DNA of 64,000 nt from Sulfuriroseicoccus oceanibius (GCF_010681825.2 NZ_CP066776.1:1426001-1490000), one strand, 5' to 3'; numbered from the stretch's first letter, positions 52,683 through 61,962 are shown. Translations and numbers: made by a program. The notes: generated by a model not told the origin, from the letters alone.

Positions 52683-54371
52683 ATGCAGAGTCGATCCACC
52701 AGCGCACTTTCGTTTGTTTATGGATTATGGCAGCGGACACGCTGTCAGGCGCCCTGGGTTGTTGGGGCGGTGGTCGTGGCATTGCTTGCGCTGATGCCAT
52801 TGGTGGTGCTCTTCAAGAGCTTGCTGGAGCCGCCGCAGGAGTTCTGGGAATTGCTGACTCATTCCGATGGCAATGGTGAGCCATCCACGTTGCAGCGATA
52901 TGTTCGTGGCACGTTGGTGATGTTGGGGGGAGTGGGCGTTGGTACGGTCGTGTTGGGGACCGCTGCAGCCTGGTTGGTGTCGGTTTATCAATTCAAGGGG
53001 AAGCGCCTGCTGGATCTTCTTCTGGTGCTGCCGATGGCGATTCCGACCTACGTGATGGCGGTTTGTTGGAAGTTGGTCACGGTGGACCACAAGAACGACG
53101 CCCTGATGTGGGTGAGGGATACCTTTGAAGTGGAGTCGATTCTCGAGCTCGACCGAGCGGCGAACACAGGGCTGGCCGTTGTTGTGTTGAGCTTGTCGTT
53201 CTACCCGTATGTTTATCTGGCGGCGCGGGCGTCGTTCACGCGTCAGTCGGCGAGTTATCTCGAGGCATCGCGGATGTTGGGGCATGGGATGACGGGGACG
53301 TTTTTCAAAGTGGCGCTGCCTTTGGCGCGTCCGGCGTTGGCTGCTGGGGGGCTGTTGGCGTTGCTGGAGACGCTGAATGAGTTTGGCGCGATGGAGATTC
53401 TCGGGATCCGCACATTGACCACCGGGATTTTCTACGTGTGGACCGAGTTGGATGAGTTGGGGAGCGCGATGCGGGTGTCGGCGATTTTGATGGCGTTGGT
53501 GTTTGTGGTGATTGTGGTCGAGCGATTGATGCGTGGTGGTCGGCGTTACCATTCCCACCGGAGCGCATCGCATCGATATTCGGGCAAGCCGCTTGGGTGG
53601 CGCGGGGCATTGGCGATGTGGCTGGGCTGCGGCAGTGTTGCTTTGCTTGGTTTTGTTTTGCCCTTGGGGAAACTGGTACATTTGGCGCTGATGCCTGGGT
53701 TTGAGGAATCCTGGGAGCGGTTGGGGCGCATTCTTCCGCTGGTGGGTGAGAGCGTTTGGTTGGCGCTGCAAGCCGGTGTGCCGATTTTGATTGTGGCGAT
53801 CTGTTTGGCATATGCCCACCGGCTGGTGCCCCGGTGGTGGATGACCTTGGTGACGCGGTGTGCGCTGCTGGGGTATGCGATTCCGGCGGCCATTCTTGGG
53901 GTCATCCTGCTGGCGACGCAGGGGTTGCTGCTGAACCATGCCGAGGGCGTGGCGGAGTATTTGTTTCATACCACGACCATTGGGCTGGCGTTTGCCTACA
54001 CACTGCGTTTCCTCAGCGTGGGCTATAACTTCGCTGAGTCCGGCCTGAAGCAGAACCATCAGCATCTGGATGATGCCTCGGCATCGCTTGGACATGGTAA
54101 GTGGGTGACCTTGGTGCGCATCCACTTACCATTGATGGCGCCCGGCTTGATCGGCGCTGCCGTGATTCTGGTGGTCGATATTCTCAAAGAACTTCCGCTG
54201 ACGTTGATTTTGCGCCCGGCCAACACCGAGACTCTCGCGACTGCTACTTATGGACTCTTTCATGCTGAAGAGCGTTTCAGTGCAGGAGCGCTGCCGGCCT
54301 TGATTTTGACTGCCACATCGGCTCTGGCATTGATGGCGGTTCGTCGCATCGTACAATCTCCCAACTCATGA
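52683..54371 (+). CDS. fbpB: Fe3+ ABC transporter permease
   Basis: A 562-residue membrane protein made of two permease halves, each with the EAA-type loop (SYLEASRMLGHGMTGTFFKVALPLARPAL; HLDDASASLGHGKWVTLVRIHLPLMAPGL). About twelve helices. It is of the FbpB/AfuB two-domain type. The last four bases overlap fbpC. Confidence 0.94.
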   Translation: MQSRSTSALSFVYGLWQRTRCQAPWVVGAVVVALLALMPLVVLFKSLLEPPQEFWELLTHSDGNGEPSTLQRYVRGTLVMLGGVGVGTVVLGTAAAWLVSVYQFKGKRLLDLLLVLPMAIPTYVMAVCWKLVTVDHKNDALMWVRDTFEVESILELDRAANTGLAVVVLSLSFYPYVYLAARASFTRQSASYLEASRMLGHGMTGTFFKVALPLARPALAAGGLLALLETLNEFGAMEILGIRTLTTGIFYVWTELDELGSAMRVSAILMALVFVVIVVERLMRGGRRYHSHRSASHRYSGKPLGWRGALAMWLGCGSVALLGFVLPLGKLVHLALMPGFEESWERLGRILPLVGESVWLALQAGVPILIVAICLAYAHRLVPRWWMTLVTRCALLGYAIPAAILGVILLATQGLLLNHAEGVAEYLFHTTTIGLAFAYTLRFLSVGYNFAESGLKQNHQHLDDASASLGHGKWVTLVRIHLPLMAPGLIGAAVILVVDILKELPLTLILRPANTETLATATYGLFHAEERFSAGALPALILTATSALALMAVRRIVQSPNS

Positions 54372-55054
54372 CCTCGCAAGCATCCAACGACTATCTGGCA
54401 CTTGAGATTGAGAACTTGTGCTTTTCCTATGCCGGCCAGGCGGTGCTCCGCGATTACAACCTGAGCTTGGCCAAGGGCGAGATCCTGGCGTTGCTCGGTG
54501 AGTCGGGCTGTGGCAAAACCACGGTCTTGCGCATTGCCGCCGGGCTATTGGCTCCGGACTCTGGGCGTGTGCTTTTAAATGGAAAAGACATCACGCATGC
54601 CTTGCCCGAGCGCCGCAATATCGGGTTGGTTTTTCAAGACTTCGCGTTGTTCCCTCACATGACGGTTGAGCAGAACATTCGCTATGGCTTGCATCGCATG
54701 CCGCGCGGTAAGCGCCGCGGACGGATCGCCGAAATCATGGAACTGACCCGCACCGAGGGACTGGCCAAGCGCTACCCCGGGCAACTTTCCGGCGGACAGC
54801 AACAACGCGTCGCCTTGGCAAGGGCGCTGGCACCGTCACCTGGGTTGATCTTGCTGGATGAACCCTTTTCCAATCTGGATACAGCGGTGCGGGGCAAGCT
54901 GCGGGCGGAGTTGCGGGCTGTGCTTAAGCAGACGTTGACATCCGCAATCATTGTCACCCACGACCGTGCGGACGCGGATGCCGCTGCCGACCGGGTGAGT
55001 GAGATGAGCGGATGCGCCCAGTGCGGAGCGGATGATGTTTGCCCGAACCGCTAG
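54368..55054 (+). CDS. fbpC: Fe3+ ABC transporter ATPase, short form
   Basis: A 228-residue ATPase. Walker A GESGCGKTT, signature LSGGQQQRVALARALA and Walker B LILLDEPFSNLD are intact, with the switch His in IIVTHDRADAD. Usual FbpC proteins are about 350 residues with a C-terminal regulatory domain; this one ends soon after the switch with a short Cys-rich tail (SGCAQCGADDVCPNR). The tail could be functional or the result of an old frameshift. Confidence 0.88.
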   Translation: MTSQASNDYLALEIENLCFSYAGQAVLRDYNLSLAKGEILALLGESGCGKTTVLRIAAGLLAPDSGRVLLNGKDITHALPERRNIGLVFQDFALFPHMTVEQNIRYGLHRMPRGKRRGRIAEIMELTRTEGLAKRYPGQLSGGQQQRVALARALAPSPGLILLDEPFSNLDTAVRGKLRAELRAVLKQTLTSAIIVTHDRADADAAADRVSEMSGCAQCGADDVCPNR

Positions 55055-55356
55055 GCTTGATGGGGGGAGGCCATGGCTGGTCAGTCGAGTGCGAATGCGG
55101 GTGACGTGAATTTGATAAAATTCATGCGATCCGCTGTAAGGTCAAACGCTGTCGGATTTTGCGTTGACGCTCCTGTTTTCGTGCGCATATAACCTTTCGC
55201 GGTACTGCTTGAGAGAAAGGGTTGCGGATCAACTGGGAATTTGTCCAATTGATAGCTGGGCTCCGATTCCCAAAGTGGGACCCGGCTTTTGGGATGGCCT
55301 GTCTCCCGTCCCCGAACAGCTTCATTCGATCGACGCATAGAATTCCCCCACTGTTA
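55055..55356. other. Gap upstream of menC
   Basis: About 300 bp without a gene. It holds a good sigma70-type promoter at 55164-55193 and nothing else recognised. Confidence 0.5.
55164..55193 (+). promoter_or_regulatory. Sigma70-type promoter for menC-menE
   Basis: TTGACG at 55164-55169 and TATAAC at 55188-55193 with an 18-bp spacer. It lies about 160 bp before menC, giving the second men block its own promoter. Confidence 0.6.
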
Positions 55357-56289
55357 ATGAATACCTCCATCTTCTATTGGCCTTATTGTCTGAGATCGCG
55401 TGCGACGATGAATGCACTGACAGACCGTCGTGAAGTGCACGGTGCATTGATTAAGGCCGGGCAGGGCTATGGGTGCATCAACCCGTGGCCGGAGTTGGGG
55501 GATGAGTCGCTGACGCAGGAGCTGCGGCGCTTGAAGGAAGGGCTTCCCGGTAAGCTGGGACGACGTGCGCTCCAGTGCGCGAGTCTAGATGGAGAGGCGC
55601 GTCGCCATCAGGTGTCGCTTTACGCCGGGCTGGAAATGCCGGTGTGCCACGGGCATCTGAGCGGCGACAACTGGGACGAGGTGGCTGAGTTTTCGGTGGT
55701 GAAGGTGAAGGTCGACGGCAGTAGCATGCTCAAGCTTCGCGATGTGCTGGGCCAGGCCAGTCAGCGTTTCCAGCGGGTGCGTCTGGATTTCAATGGTACC
55801 GGCAATGCGCGCTTGCTGATCTCGTGGTGGAAGTCATTGCGCAGTCAGGATCAGGAAGCGGTCGACTATATCGAAGATCCTTGCCCGTTCGATATTCACG
55901 ATTGGGCGTTGATGGAACAGGAAGGCCTGCCGCTCGCGCTGGACCGTTCGCAGAAGAACGGAAAGTTCGGCTACGACGTGGCGGTGCTCAAGCCATCGAC
56001 TGAGGACATCGATTTGATTTTGGGTCGCGAACGCAGCGACCGCCGTGTGGTGGTGACCAGCTATATGGACCACGCACTGGGGCAGATGTATGCGGCGTAT
56101 GAGTGTGCCCGACTGCGGCAGTTCGACCCGCGTGCGGATATGTTCCATGGGTTGGCGACGCATACTTTGTTCGAAGAGGATCCGTTTTTCGAGCAGTTGA
56201 GTTTGTCTGGCGGGCGGTTGTCCGCTGTGGAAGGAACCGGGCTCGGGTTTGACGACCTGTTGGAAGGGCTGCCGTGGAAAGAGCTCTAG
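55357..56289 (+). CDS. menC: MenC, o-succinylbenzoate synthase
   Basis: Enolase-superfamily dehydratase, 310 residues from ATG 55357. Catalytic and metal residues are in order: VVKVKVDGS (Lys pair), RLDFNGT (Asp), YIEDPCP (Glu), LALDRSQK (Asp) and VLKPS (Lys). It converts SHCHC, the MenH product, to OSB. The stop overlaps the menE start region. Confidence 0.92.
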   Translation: MNTSIFYWPYCLRSRATMNALTDRREVHGALIKAGQGYGCINPWPELGDESLTQELRRLKEGLPGKLGRRALQCASLDGEARRHQVSLYAGLEMPVCHGHLSGDNWDEVAEFSVVKVKVDGSSMLKLRDVLGQASQRFQRVRLDFNGTGNARLLISWWKSLRSQDQEAVDYIEDPCPFDIHDWALMEQEGLPLALDRSQKNGKFGYDVAVLKPSTEDIDLILGRERSDRRVVVTSYMDHALGQMYAAYECARLRQFDPRADMFHGLATHTLFEEDPFFEQLSLSGGRLSAVEGTGLGFDDLLEGLPWKEL

Positions 56290-57464
56290 AAGTGAGTGTG
56301 CCGCGGCTGTTGGACCCGCGGTTCTGGGAGGAGGGCTGTGATTTTGCGGTGCCTCCCGGGTTTGCCAGACGAGCGGAGGTGGAATCCCTCACCGCAGCGC
56401 TGGCGTGGGGTGGGGATTCGGCTGTGGTTTTCGCGACCTCAGGGTCGACCGGTGTGCCCAAGTATGTGGTGCTGACGAAGGAGTCGTTGTTGGCATCGGC
56501 GCGGCAGGTGTGCGCGCATCTTGGGGTGAGGGGGGATGACGTTTGGTTGTGTCCGTTGCCGGTAGGTCATGTGGGCGGGCTTGGTGTGTTTGCGCGGGCC
56601 GCGGTGTCTGGGTGCAAGGCGGTTCACCTGGCGGGCAAATGGGATGTCGGGCGTTTTTTGGAGGTTTGCCGCACTGAGCGGGCGACTTGGTGTTCTTTGG
56701 TGCCAACGCAGGTTCACGATCTGGTGGCTGCGGGGGAATCGGCGCCGTCGAGCTTGCGCGGTGTGGTTGTGGGCGGTGGAGCCTTGGGCGACGAGCTGTA
56801 TGCGGCCGCGCGCAAGCTGGGGTGGCCGTTGCTGCGGTCTTTCGGGATGACGGAGACAGCCTCTCAGATTGCGACGGCGCGGCCTGACGATCCCCGGATG
56901 CTGGTGATGAACGGGTGGGACGTGCGCACGGATGCGGCGGACGGGCGACGGCTCGGGCGCTTGTCGGTGCGGGGGGCGGCTTTGTTTTCCGGCTACTTGT
57001 CTGCTGCTGCGGAGGAAAGTAACGGGGAACTCGTTGCGGGCGCGGATGGTGAGGGATGGTTTTCCACCAGTGACCGAGTGGAGTTGGTGGAGCATGCCGA
57101 TGGACTCGAGATCGTGCCGGCGGGACGGGCGGATGATTTGGTCAAAGTGCTCGGCGAGCTGGTGGCGGTGGATGGCGTGGAGCGACAGCTTCACCGACTG
57201 TTGGTAAATGCCGGCGCGGTTCCCCATGCCGTGGCGGTTTGTGCGGTGCCTGACGCCCGACGCGAGCACCGGCTGGTGGCGGTGATCGATGAATCGCTCG
57301 CACAAGGGGCTGAGGGGGCGGCCATCGAGCGCTTCAATCGTGACGAAGCGACCCTCGGAGTCGAGCGGCTCGGCACCATCGTACGTGTGCCGAGGATCCC
57401 TCGATCGGCGCTCGGGAAAGTGCGTCGCAGCGAGCTGGTTGCGCTCGTTCAGGGGGACATCTAG
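56274..57464 (+). CDS. menE: MenE, o-succinylbenzoyl-CoA ligase
   Basis: A 396-residue acyl-adenylating enzyme activating OSB with CoA. The AMP loop is FATSGSTGVPKYVVLTK, followed by FGMTETASQIATA and the C-terminal VPRIPRSALGKVRR with the catalytic Lys. It is short, as MenE often is. The start is either GTG 56274, overlapping menC by 16 bp, or GTG 56292; both are plausible. menF and menB are not in the window. Confidence 0.9.
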   Translation: MERALEVSVPRLLDPRFWEEGCDFAVPPGFARRAEVESLTAALAWGGDSAVVFATSGSTGVPKYVVLTKESLLASARQVCAHLGVRGDDVWLCPLPVGHVGGLGVFARAAVSGCKAVHLAGKWDVGRFLEVCRTERATWCSLVPTQVHDLVAAGESAPSSLRGVVVGGGALGDELYAAARKLGWPLLRSFGMTETASQIATARPDDPRMLVMNGWDVRTDAADGRRLGRLSVRGAALFSGYLSAAAEESNGELVAGADGEGWFSTSDRVELVEHADGLEIVPAGRADDLVKVLGELVAVDGVERQLHRLLVNAGAVPHAVAVCAVPDARREHRLVAVIDESLAQGAEGAAIERFNRDEATLGVERLGTIVRVPRIPRSALGKVRRSELVALVQGDI

Positions 57465-57581
57465 TATCCCGCAAATTCACGGCAAAAAATACTTTGCGTT
57501 TCTTTGTGATTGCGCGTATCGGTGACGCCCTCCCGTTGATTGGGAGCGACAAATTTTTATACCCTTAACCGCTTCGTGGCT

Positions 57582-57935
57582 ATGAGCAACGTGATTGACA
57601 AGATTGAGAAGGAACAGCTGAAAGACGACGTGACGTCTTTCGATGTTGGTGACACCGTGAAAGTCCACTGCCGCGTGGTTGAGGGTGGAAAAGAGCGTGT
57701 CCAGATTTTCGCTGGTATCGTGATCGCAACCAAAGGTGCATCCCTGAACAAGGCATTCACCGTGCGTAAGATTTCCCACGGCGAAGGTGTTGAGCGTACA
57801 TTCCCACTTCACACACCACGTATCGCTAAGATCGAGGTGGTGTCCCGCGGCAAAGTCCGTCGTGCACGTCTCCACTACCTCCGCGACCGCGTTGGTAAGT
57901 CGGCGACCACCGTCAAGGTGCGCAAAGACGCCTAA
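57582..57935 (+). CDS. rplS: Ribosomal protein bL19
   Basis: A 117-residue L19 with [45 protein letters not shown] and [21 protein letters not shown] 57582 ([13 protein letters not shown]) gives the normal length. Here it stands alone rather than with rpsP-rimM-trmD. Confidence 0.97.
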   Translation: MSNVIDKIEKEQLKDDVTSFDVGDTVKVHCRVVEGGKERVQIFAGIVIATKGASLNKAFTVRKISHGEGVERTFPLHTPRIAKIEVVSRGKVRRARLHYLRDRVGKSATTVKVRKDA

Positions 57936-57980
57936 GTTCGCGATCCAGGCGCACGCCGCCTGACATCCGAAATTTTCAAA

Positions 57981-58016
57981 TTGCCCGGCTGCTGAGAATG
58001 CGGCCGGGCAATTTTT
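57981..58016 (+). terminator. Intrinsic terminator after rplS
   Basis: Nine-base-pair stem TTGCCCGGC/GCCGGGCAA with a 13-nt loop and five T. Confidence 0.9.
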
Positions 58017-58029
58017 GTTGTGTGGACAG

Positions 58030-58115
58030 ATTGAACCACAGAGGAATGGGCTCACGCGGAGACGCAGAGGTGAGGTGGATATCAACCGGGAAGGCACGAA
58101 GATCACGAAGGGCTT
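58030..58115. repeat. Dispersed-repeat text of the ACCACAGAG / ACGAAGATCACGAAGG type
   Basis: Contains AACCACAGAGGAATGG, GCGGAGACGCAGAGG and GGCACGAAGATCACGAAGG in a row. These phrases are characteristic non-coding repeats in this group of bacteria. Related text occurs at about 26181. Confidence 0.6.
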
Positions 58116-58179
58116 TTGGTTTGGATGGGGGGGGGCAGAGATGCACGAGGAATGTTCGCGGAGCGACTGCTTACTGCTT

Positions 58180-58277
58180 AGCCTGCGGTTTACTGAGGCG
58201 GTGCCTATTGGGATAAGCCGTCCCGATGGGACGAGGTGAGGCGATGCGGGCCCAACCTGCGGTTGAAACCGCAGGCT
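58180..58277. repeat. REPIN-like inverted repeat
   Basis: AGCCTGCGGTTT at 58180-58191 is the exact reverse complement of AAACCGCAGGCT at 58266-58277. The right arm is itself part of a tight hairpin, CCTGCGGTT/AACCGCAGG at 58256-58275. The structure is like paired REP sequences moved by RAYT enzymes; no RAYT gene is in the window. Confidence 0.65.
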
Positions 58278-58485
58278 AGCCGGTAACCCATCGCTTCGCG
58301 ATGAAGGGTGGAGGGCGATCGCATCAGGGGATGGCAATACTGACGCCTGTCCGCGCATGGCAACGCTTGCGTCCTCATCGAGATTGATTCTCTATCGTGG
58401 GCGCGGAGCGCCAGGGCGCAGACATCCAAACGCCCTGGGCACAGTCGTTCTTTACACGCATTGTTCGTCTCCCTAGCGTGGCGGC

Positions 58486-61344
58486 GTGAATGAACTGAAA
58501 CCTACCGACTGGCCGCGTATTGTGCGCCCTGGAGCGCGCGTTTTCATTGGATCGGGTGCGGGTGTGCCGCGCAAGTTGATCGATGGCATGCTCGCGGCGG
58601 GGGACCGTTTGCGCGATGTCGAGTTGGTGCACATTCACACGTTGGGGGCGACGCCGTGGATTGAGAAGAAGTACGCGGCGCAGTTCCGCACCAACACGTT
58701 CTTCATGACCCCGGAGGTGGGGCAGGCGGTGATCGAGGGGCGGGCGGATTACACGCCGTGCTCGCTGTCGGAAGTGCCCAAGTTGTTCAAGAGCACGATC
58801 CTGCCGGTGGATGTGGCGTTGGTGACGGTTTCGCCGCCGGATGAAAATGGCAACATGACACTCGGCGTGAGTGTCGATGTGGTGCGTGCGGCGGTGGATT
58901 CGGCGCGGATTGTGGTGGCGCAGATCAACCGCCACATGCCGAGGACCAATGGTGGGGCGACGATCCATGCGGCGGACGTGCAGTATTTCCTCGAGGGGCA
59001 CATGCCGTTGCCGGTGCTGGAACGGCCGGAGAACGATGCGGTGCGCTCACGGATTGGCGGGTATTTGGCCGAGCTTGTGGAGGATGGATCGACGTTGCAG
59101 GTGGGGATTGGTCACACGCCGCAGACGGTGATCGCGTCGCTGGCGGGGCACCAGCGACTTGGCATTCACACTGGGATGCTGAGCGATGCCTTGATTGATC
59201 TGATCAAGTGCGGTGCAGTGGACAACTCACGCAAGCACTTCCAAGCGGGGACGACCATTGCCAGTCATGCGATTGGCTCGCGGGCCGTTTACGATTTTGT
59301 GAATGAGAATCCGGAGGTCTCGTTTCACTCGAGTGGTTGGGTGAACGATCCGTCGGTGATCGCGCTGAACCACAAAATGGTGGCGGTGAATGGAGCGCGC
59401 TTGATCGACATCACCGGCCAGGTGGTGCGGGACTCGGCGGGGCACCAGTACTATGGCGGGATCGGCGCGCAGATTGACTTCCTGCGCGGCGCGACGGCCA
59501 GCCCGGGCGGTAGGCCGGTGTATGTGCTGCCCTCGACCAACTCGGACCAGACCGAGTCGAGGATTGTGGCGGGGCTGACCGAGGGGACGAGTGTGGCGAC
59601 CGGACGCACCGACGTGCAGTACATTGTTACCGAGTATGGGGTGGCGGCGTTGCGTGGCTTGAGCATCCGTGACCGGGCGTTGGAGATGATCCAGATCGCG
59701 CATCCGAAGTTCCGCGAGGAGTTGTTGCGTGGTGCCCATGCGCGTGGCTGGATTCCGAAGTTTGTGTCGCTCGCGCCGACCAGTGTGAAGCCCGATGACA
59801 TGACCAGCGGGGTTGAGTTTCAGCGGCTTGTGCTGGGCAAGGATGGAGCGCGCAACTTCTTCCTGCGGCCATTGCATCCTTCGGACATCCGCAGGTTGCA
59901 GCAGTTCTTCTATAGTCACTCCGAAGAAACCGTGCGCTGGCGCTATGGCTATTTGCGCGAGAACATGCCGGCGGATTCGGCGTACGAGCTGGTGGGTGTC
60001 GATCAGACCCGAGATCTGGCGTTGGGCATTTTCGAGGAAGCTCATGCTGGTGGTGCACCGGAACTGCGATCGGTCGGTCGATTCTATCAGGACGATGATG
60101 GCAAGTCCGCGGAGATTGCGTTTGTCGTGCACGACGAGCGGCGACGGATGGGGATGGCGAGTATTTTGCTGGAACAATTGGCGGACATTGCCAGTGCGCG
60201 TGGGATTGAGCGCTTTTGGGCCGAGGTCATGACCGGCAACCGTCCGATGCGGCAGTTGTTTGAGAAGTATGGCGCGACGTCCAAGCGCTCGCAGGATACG
60301 GATGGCTTTGTCTGCACGATGGAGGTGGCGAAAATCCTCGAACTGGCCAAGCTGTTTCAGTCCGAGCGTGGCGAGAAGCTCAATGGAGATGCGGCTCCGA
60401 GCTATCGGGTTGGCTGGTTTTGGTCGGAAAGTTGCCTGAAGCACGACACCGGCCCGGGGCAGGTGGAAACGCCGGAACGATATCAGGTGCTGGGTGATCG
60501 GTTGCGCGGGTTGGCGGAAACGCTGGACGCGGTGCCACTGCGCGGGCGCGAGGCGACGCGTGCCGAATTACTGCGATGCCACGCGGCGCACTATCTCGAC
60601 ATCGTGCACATCGACGTAGAAAACCTGGCGGACCAGCTGCGGACGGGGGATACGCCAATTTGTCCGGAGTCCGAGCGGGTCGCGAAGCTGGCCGTTGGGG
60701 CCGGGTTGGAGGCGGTCGACCGCGTGATGACCAATGAGATCAACCGTGCCTTCGTTGCGGTGCGCCCACCGGGGCACCATGCCACGCCGGACCGCGGGAT
60801 GGGCTTTTGTGTCTATAACAACATTGCACTCATGGCGCGTCATGCGCAGGAGGTGCATGGGGTGAAGCGGGTGCTGATTGTCGATTGGGACGTGCACCAC
60901 GGCAATGGAACGCAGGACATTTTCAGTGCGGACCCGAGTGTCTTTTGCTTTTCCAGCCACCAACAGGGGATTTTTCCGTTCTCCGGCGGGGCTGAAGAGA
61001 CTGGCGCCGGACCGGGACGTGGGACGGTGATGAACTTTCCGCTTCCCGAGGGCAGTGGACGCGATGAGATTTTGCCGCTGATCACAGGCCCGCTCACCGA
61101 CGCAATGGAGAGTTTCCAGCCGGACCTCGTGCTGATCTCCGCGGGGTTTGATGCGCGGATTGACGATCCGGTGGGTGACTTCACTTTGAGCGACGAGGAC
61201 TTCGCCGACCTGACCCGTGCGGTGAGTGCGATTTCCGAGCGTTGGGCTGGCGGTCGCATGATCTCCGTGCTCGAAGGTGGGTACAACCCGGAAGGACTGG
61301 CCTCCGCCGCAGCCGCGCATTTCGAGGCGCTGTTCGAGGGGTAG
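58486..61344 (+). CDS. Fusion of CoA-transferase-like, GNAT acetyltransferase and HDAC-like domains
   Basis: A 952-residue three-domain protein. Residues 1 to about 430 are of the acetyl-CoA hydrolase/4-hydroxybutyrate CoA-transferase family (GSGAGVPRKLID; VGIGHTPQTVIASL; YYGGIGAQIDFLRGA). The usual GIHTE motif reads GIHTG: Gly230 replaces the Glu that forms the acyl-CoA intermediate. About 455-620 is a GNAT domain like protein acetyltransferase Pat (FVVHDERRRMGMASILLEQL; EVMTGNRPMRQLFEKYGA). About 645-950 is a class II histone-deacetylase-like domain with RPPGHHA, GFCVYNNIA, DWDVHHGNGTQDIF (Asp800, Asp802, His804), SAGFDARIDDP and EGGYN, all zinc and catalytic motifs intact. Likely role: reversible lysine acetylation controlled by acyl-CoA. 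Confidence 0.92.
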   Translation: MNELKPTDWPRIVRPGARVFIGSGAGVPRKLIDGMLAAGDRLRDVELVHIHTLGATPWIEKKYAAQFRTNTFFMTPEVGQAVIEGRADYTPCSLSEVPKLFKSTILPVDVALVTVSPPDENGNMTLGVSVDVVRAAVDSARIVVAQINRHMPRTNGGATIHAADVQYFLEGHMPLPVLERPENDAVRSRIGGYLAELVEDGSTLQVGIGHTPQTVIASLAGHQRLGIHTGMLSDALIDLIKCGAVDNSRKHFQAGTTIASHAIGSRAVYDFVNENPEVSFHSSGWVNDPSVIALNHKMVAVNGARLIDITGQVVRDSAGHQYYGGIGAQIDFLRGATASPGGRPVYVLPSTNSDQTESRIVAGLTEGTSVATGRTDVQYIVTEYGVAALRGLSIRDRALEMIQIAHPKFREELLRGAHARGWIPKFVSLAPTSVKPDDMTSGVEFQRLVLGKDGARNFFLRPLHPSDIRRLQQFFYSHSEETVRWRYGYLRENMPADSAYELVGVDQTRDLALGIFEEAHAGGAPELRSVGRFYQDDDGKSAEIAFVVHDERRRMGMASILLEQLADIASARGIERFWAEVMTGNRPMRQLFEKYGATSKRSQDTDGFVCTMEVAKILELAKLFQSERGEKLNGDAAPSYRVGWFWSESCLKHDTGPGQVETPERYQVLGDRLRGLAETLDAVPLRGREATRAELLRCHAAHYLDIVHIDVENLADQLRTGDTPICPESERVAKLAVGAGLEAVDRVMTNEINRAFVAVRPPGHHATPDRGMGFCVYNNIALMARHAQEVHGVKRVLIVDWDVHHGNGTQDIFSADPSVFCFSSHQQGIFPFSGGAEETGAGPGRGTVMNFPLPEGSGRDEILPLITGPLTDAMESFQPDLVLISAGFDARIDDPVGDFTLSDEDFADLTRAVSAISERWAGGRMISVLEGGYNPEGLASAAAAHFEALFEG

Positions 61345-61734
61345 GTAGTGTTCGCTGCGCTCATTGGTTTTTGGAATGTCGGCACGAATGCCGACCCACC
61401 AGCGAGGTTCGGTTGCGGGAGACGCTCCTCCTCATCGATATCGCTATCCGTATCGCAATCGATGGGGGGGACGCAGAGGCTACGCGAACGCTGGGCTGCT
61501 GAGGGAATGAGAGGTCGGCAGGGCTCCCGACCCACCAGCGTCGGCCAAATCAGAATGCGAAGCGCTGGAGGGACGACATTCCTGTCGTCTGGGTGGTGTT
61601 CGAACGTTTGTGGGTCTCGGTTTCTCGGAATTCACAGGCCACCGTCGTAATCGCGCAATTCGAGGCAATATTCTCGCGTCTCGGCTGTATGAAATCCCTC
61701 GAATTCGCTGAGGATGAAGCTTATGATGGGCTCC
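61345..61734. repeat. Gap with three small hairpins
   Basis: GTCGGCA-CGAA-TGCCGAC at 61378-61395, GGTCGG/CCGACC at 61513-61532 and GACGACA-TTCC-TGTCGTC at 61572-61589. The first two are each followed by CCACCAGCG. They look like short mobile palindromes; no ORF here is convincing. Confidence 0.6.
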
Positions 61735-61962
61735 ATGCCTACGCTCCCCCAACTTGAGTCTGATATATTGGCGCTTCCTGAAAATCAGCGGGTTGAGTTG
61801 TTGAATCGTGTTTTCAAGGCAGCCGAGCCAGTTGCGGATCCTAGCGTGGGCGCGGCTTGGGAGGATGAGATCAAACGGCGAATCGAGAGAGTGGACTCCG
61901 GGGAGTCGAAGATGGTTCCTGCAGGCGATGTATTCGAAGAGATTGACCGGCGGATCGGGTAG
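61735..61962 (+). CDS. Antitoxin, addiction-module component family
   Basis: About 75 residues with the pattern LPQLESDILALPENQRVELLNRVF and AAWEDEIKRRIERVDSGESKMVPAGDVF, typical of the putative addiction module component family (PF09720). ATG 61735 or the upstream ATGs at 61714-61726 may serve as start. The stop overlaps the toxin start. Confidence 0.85.
   Translation: MPTLPQLESDILALPENQRVELLNRVFKAAEPVADPSVGAAWEDEIKRRIERVDSGESKMVPAGDVFEEIDRRIG

Noticed and set aside
61348-61650. 100-residue ORF before the antitoxin
   Set aside because: It runs through palindromic repeats and has no domain.
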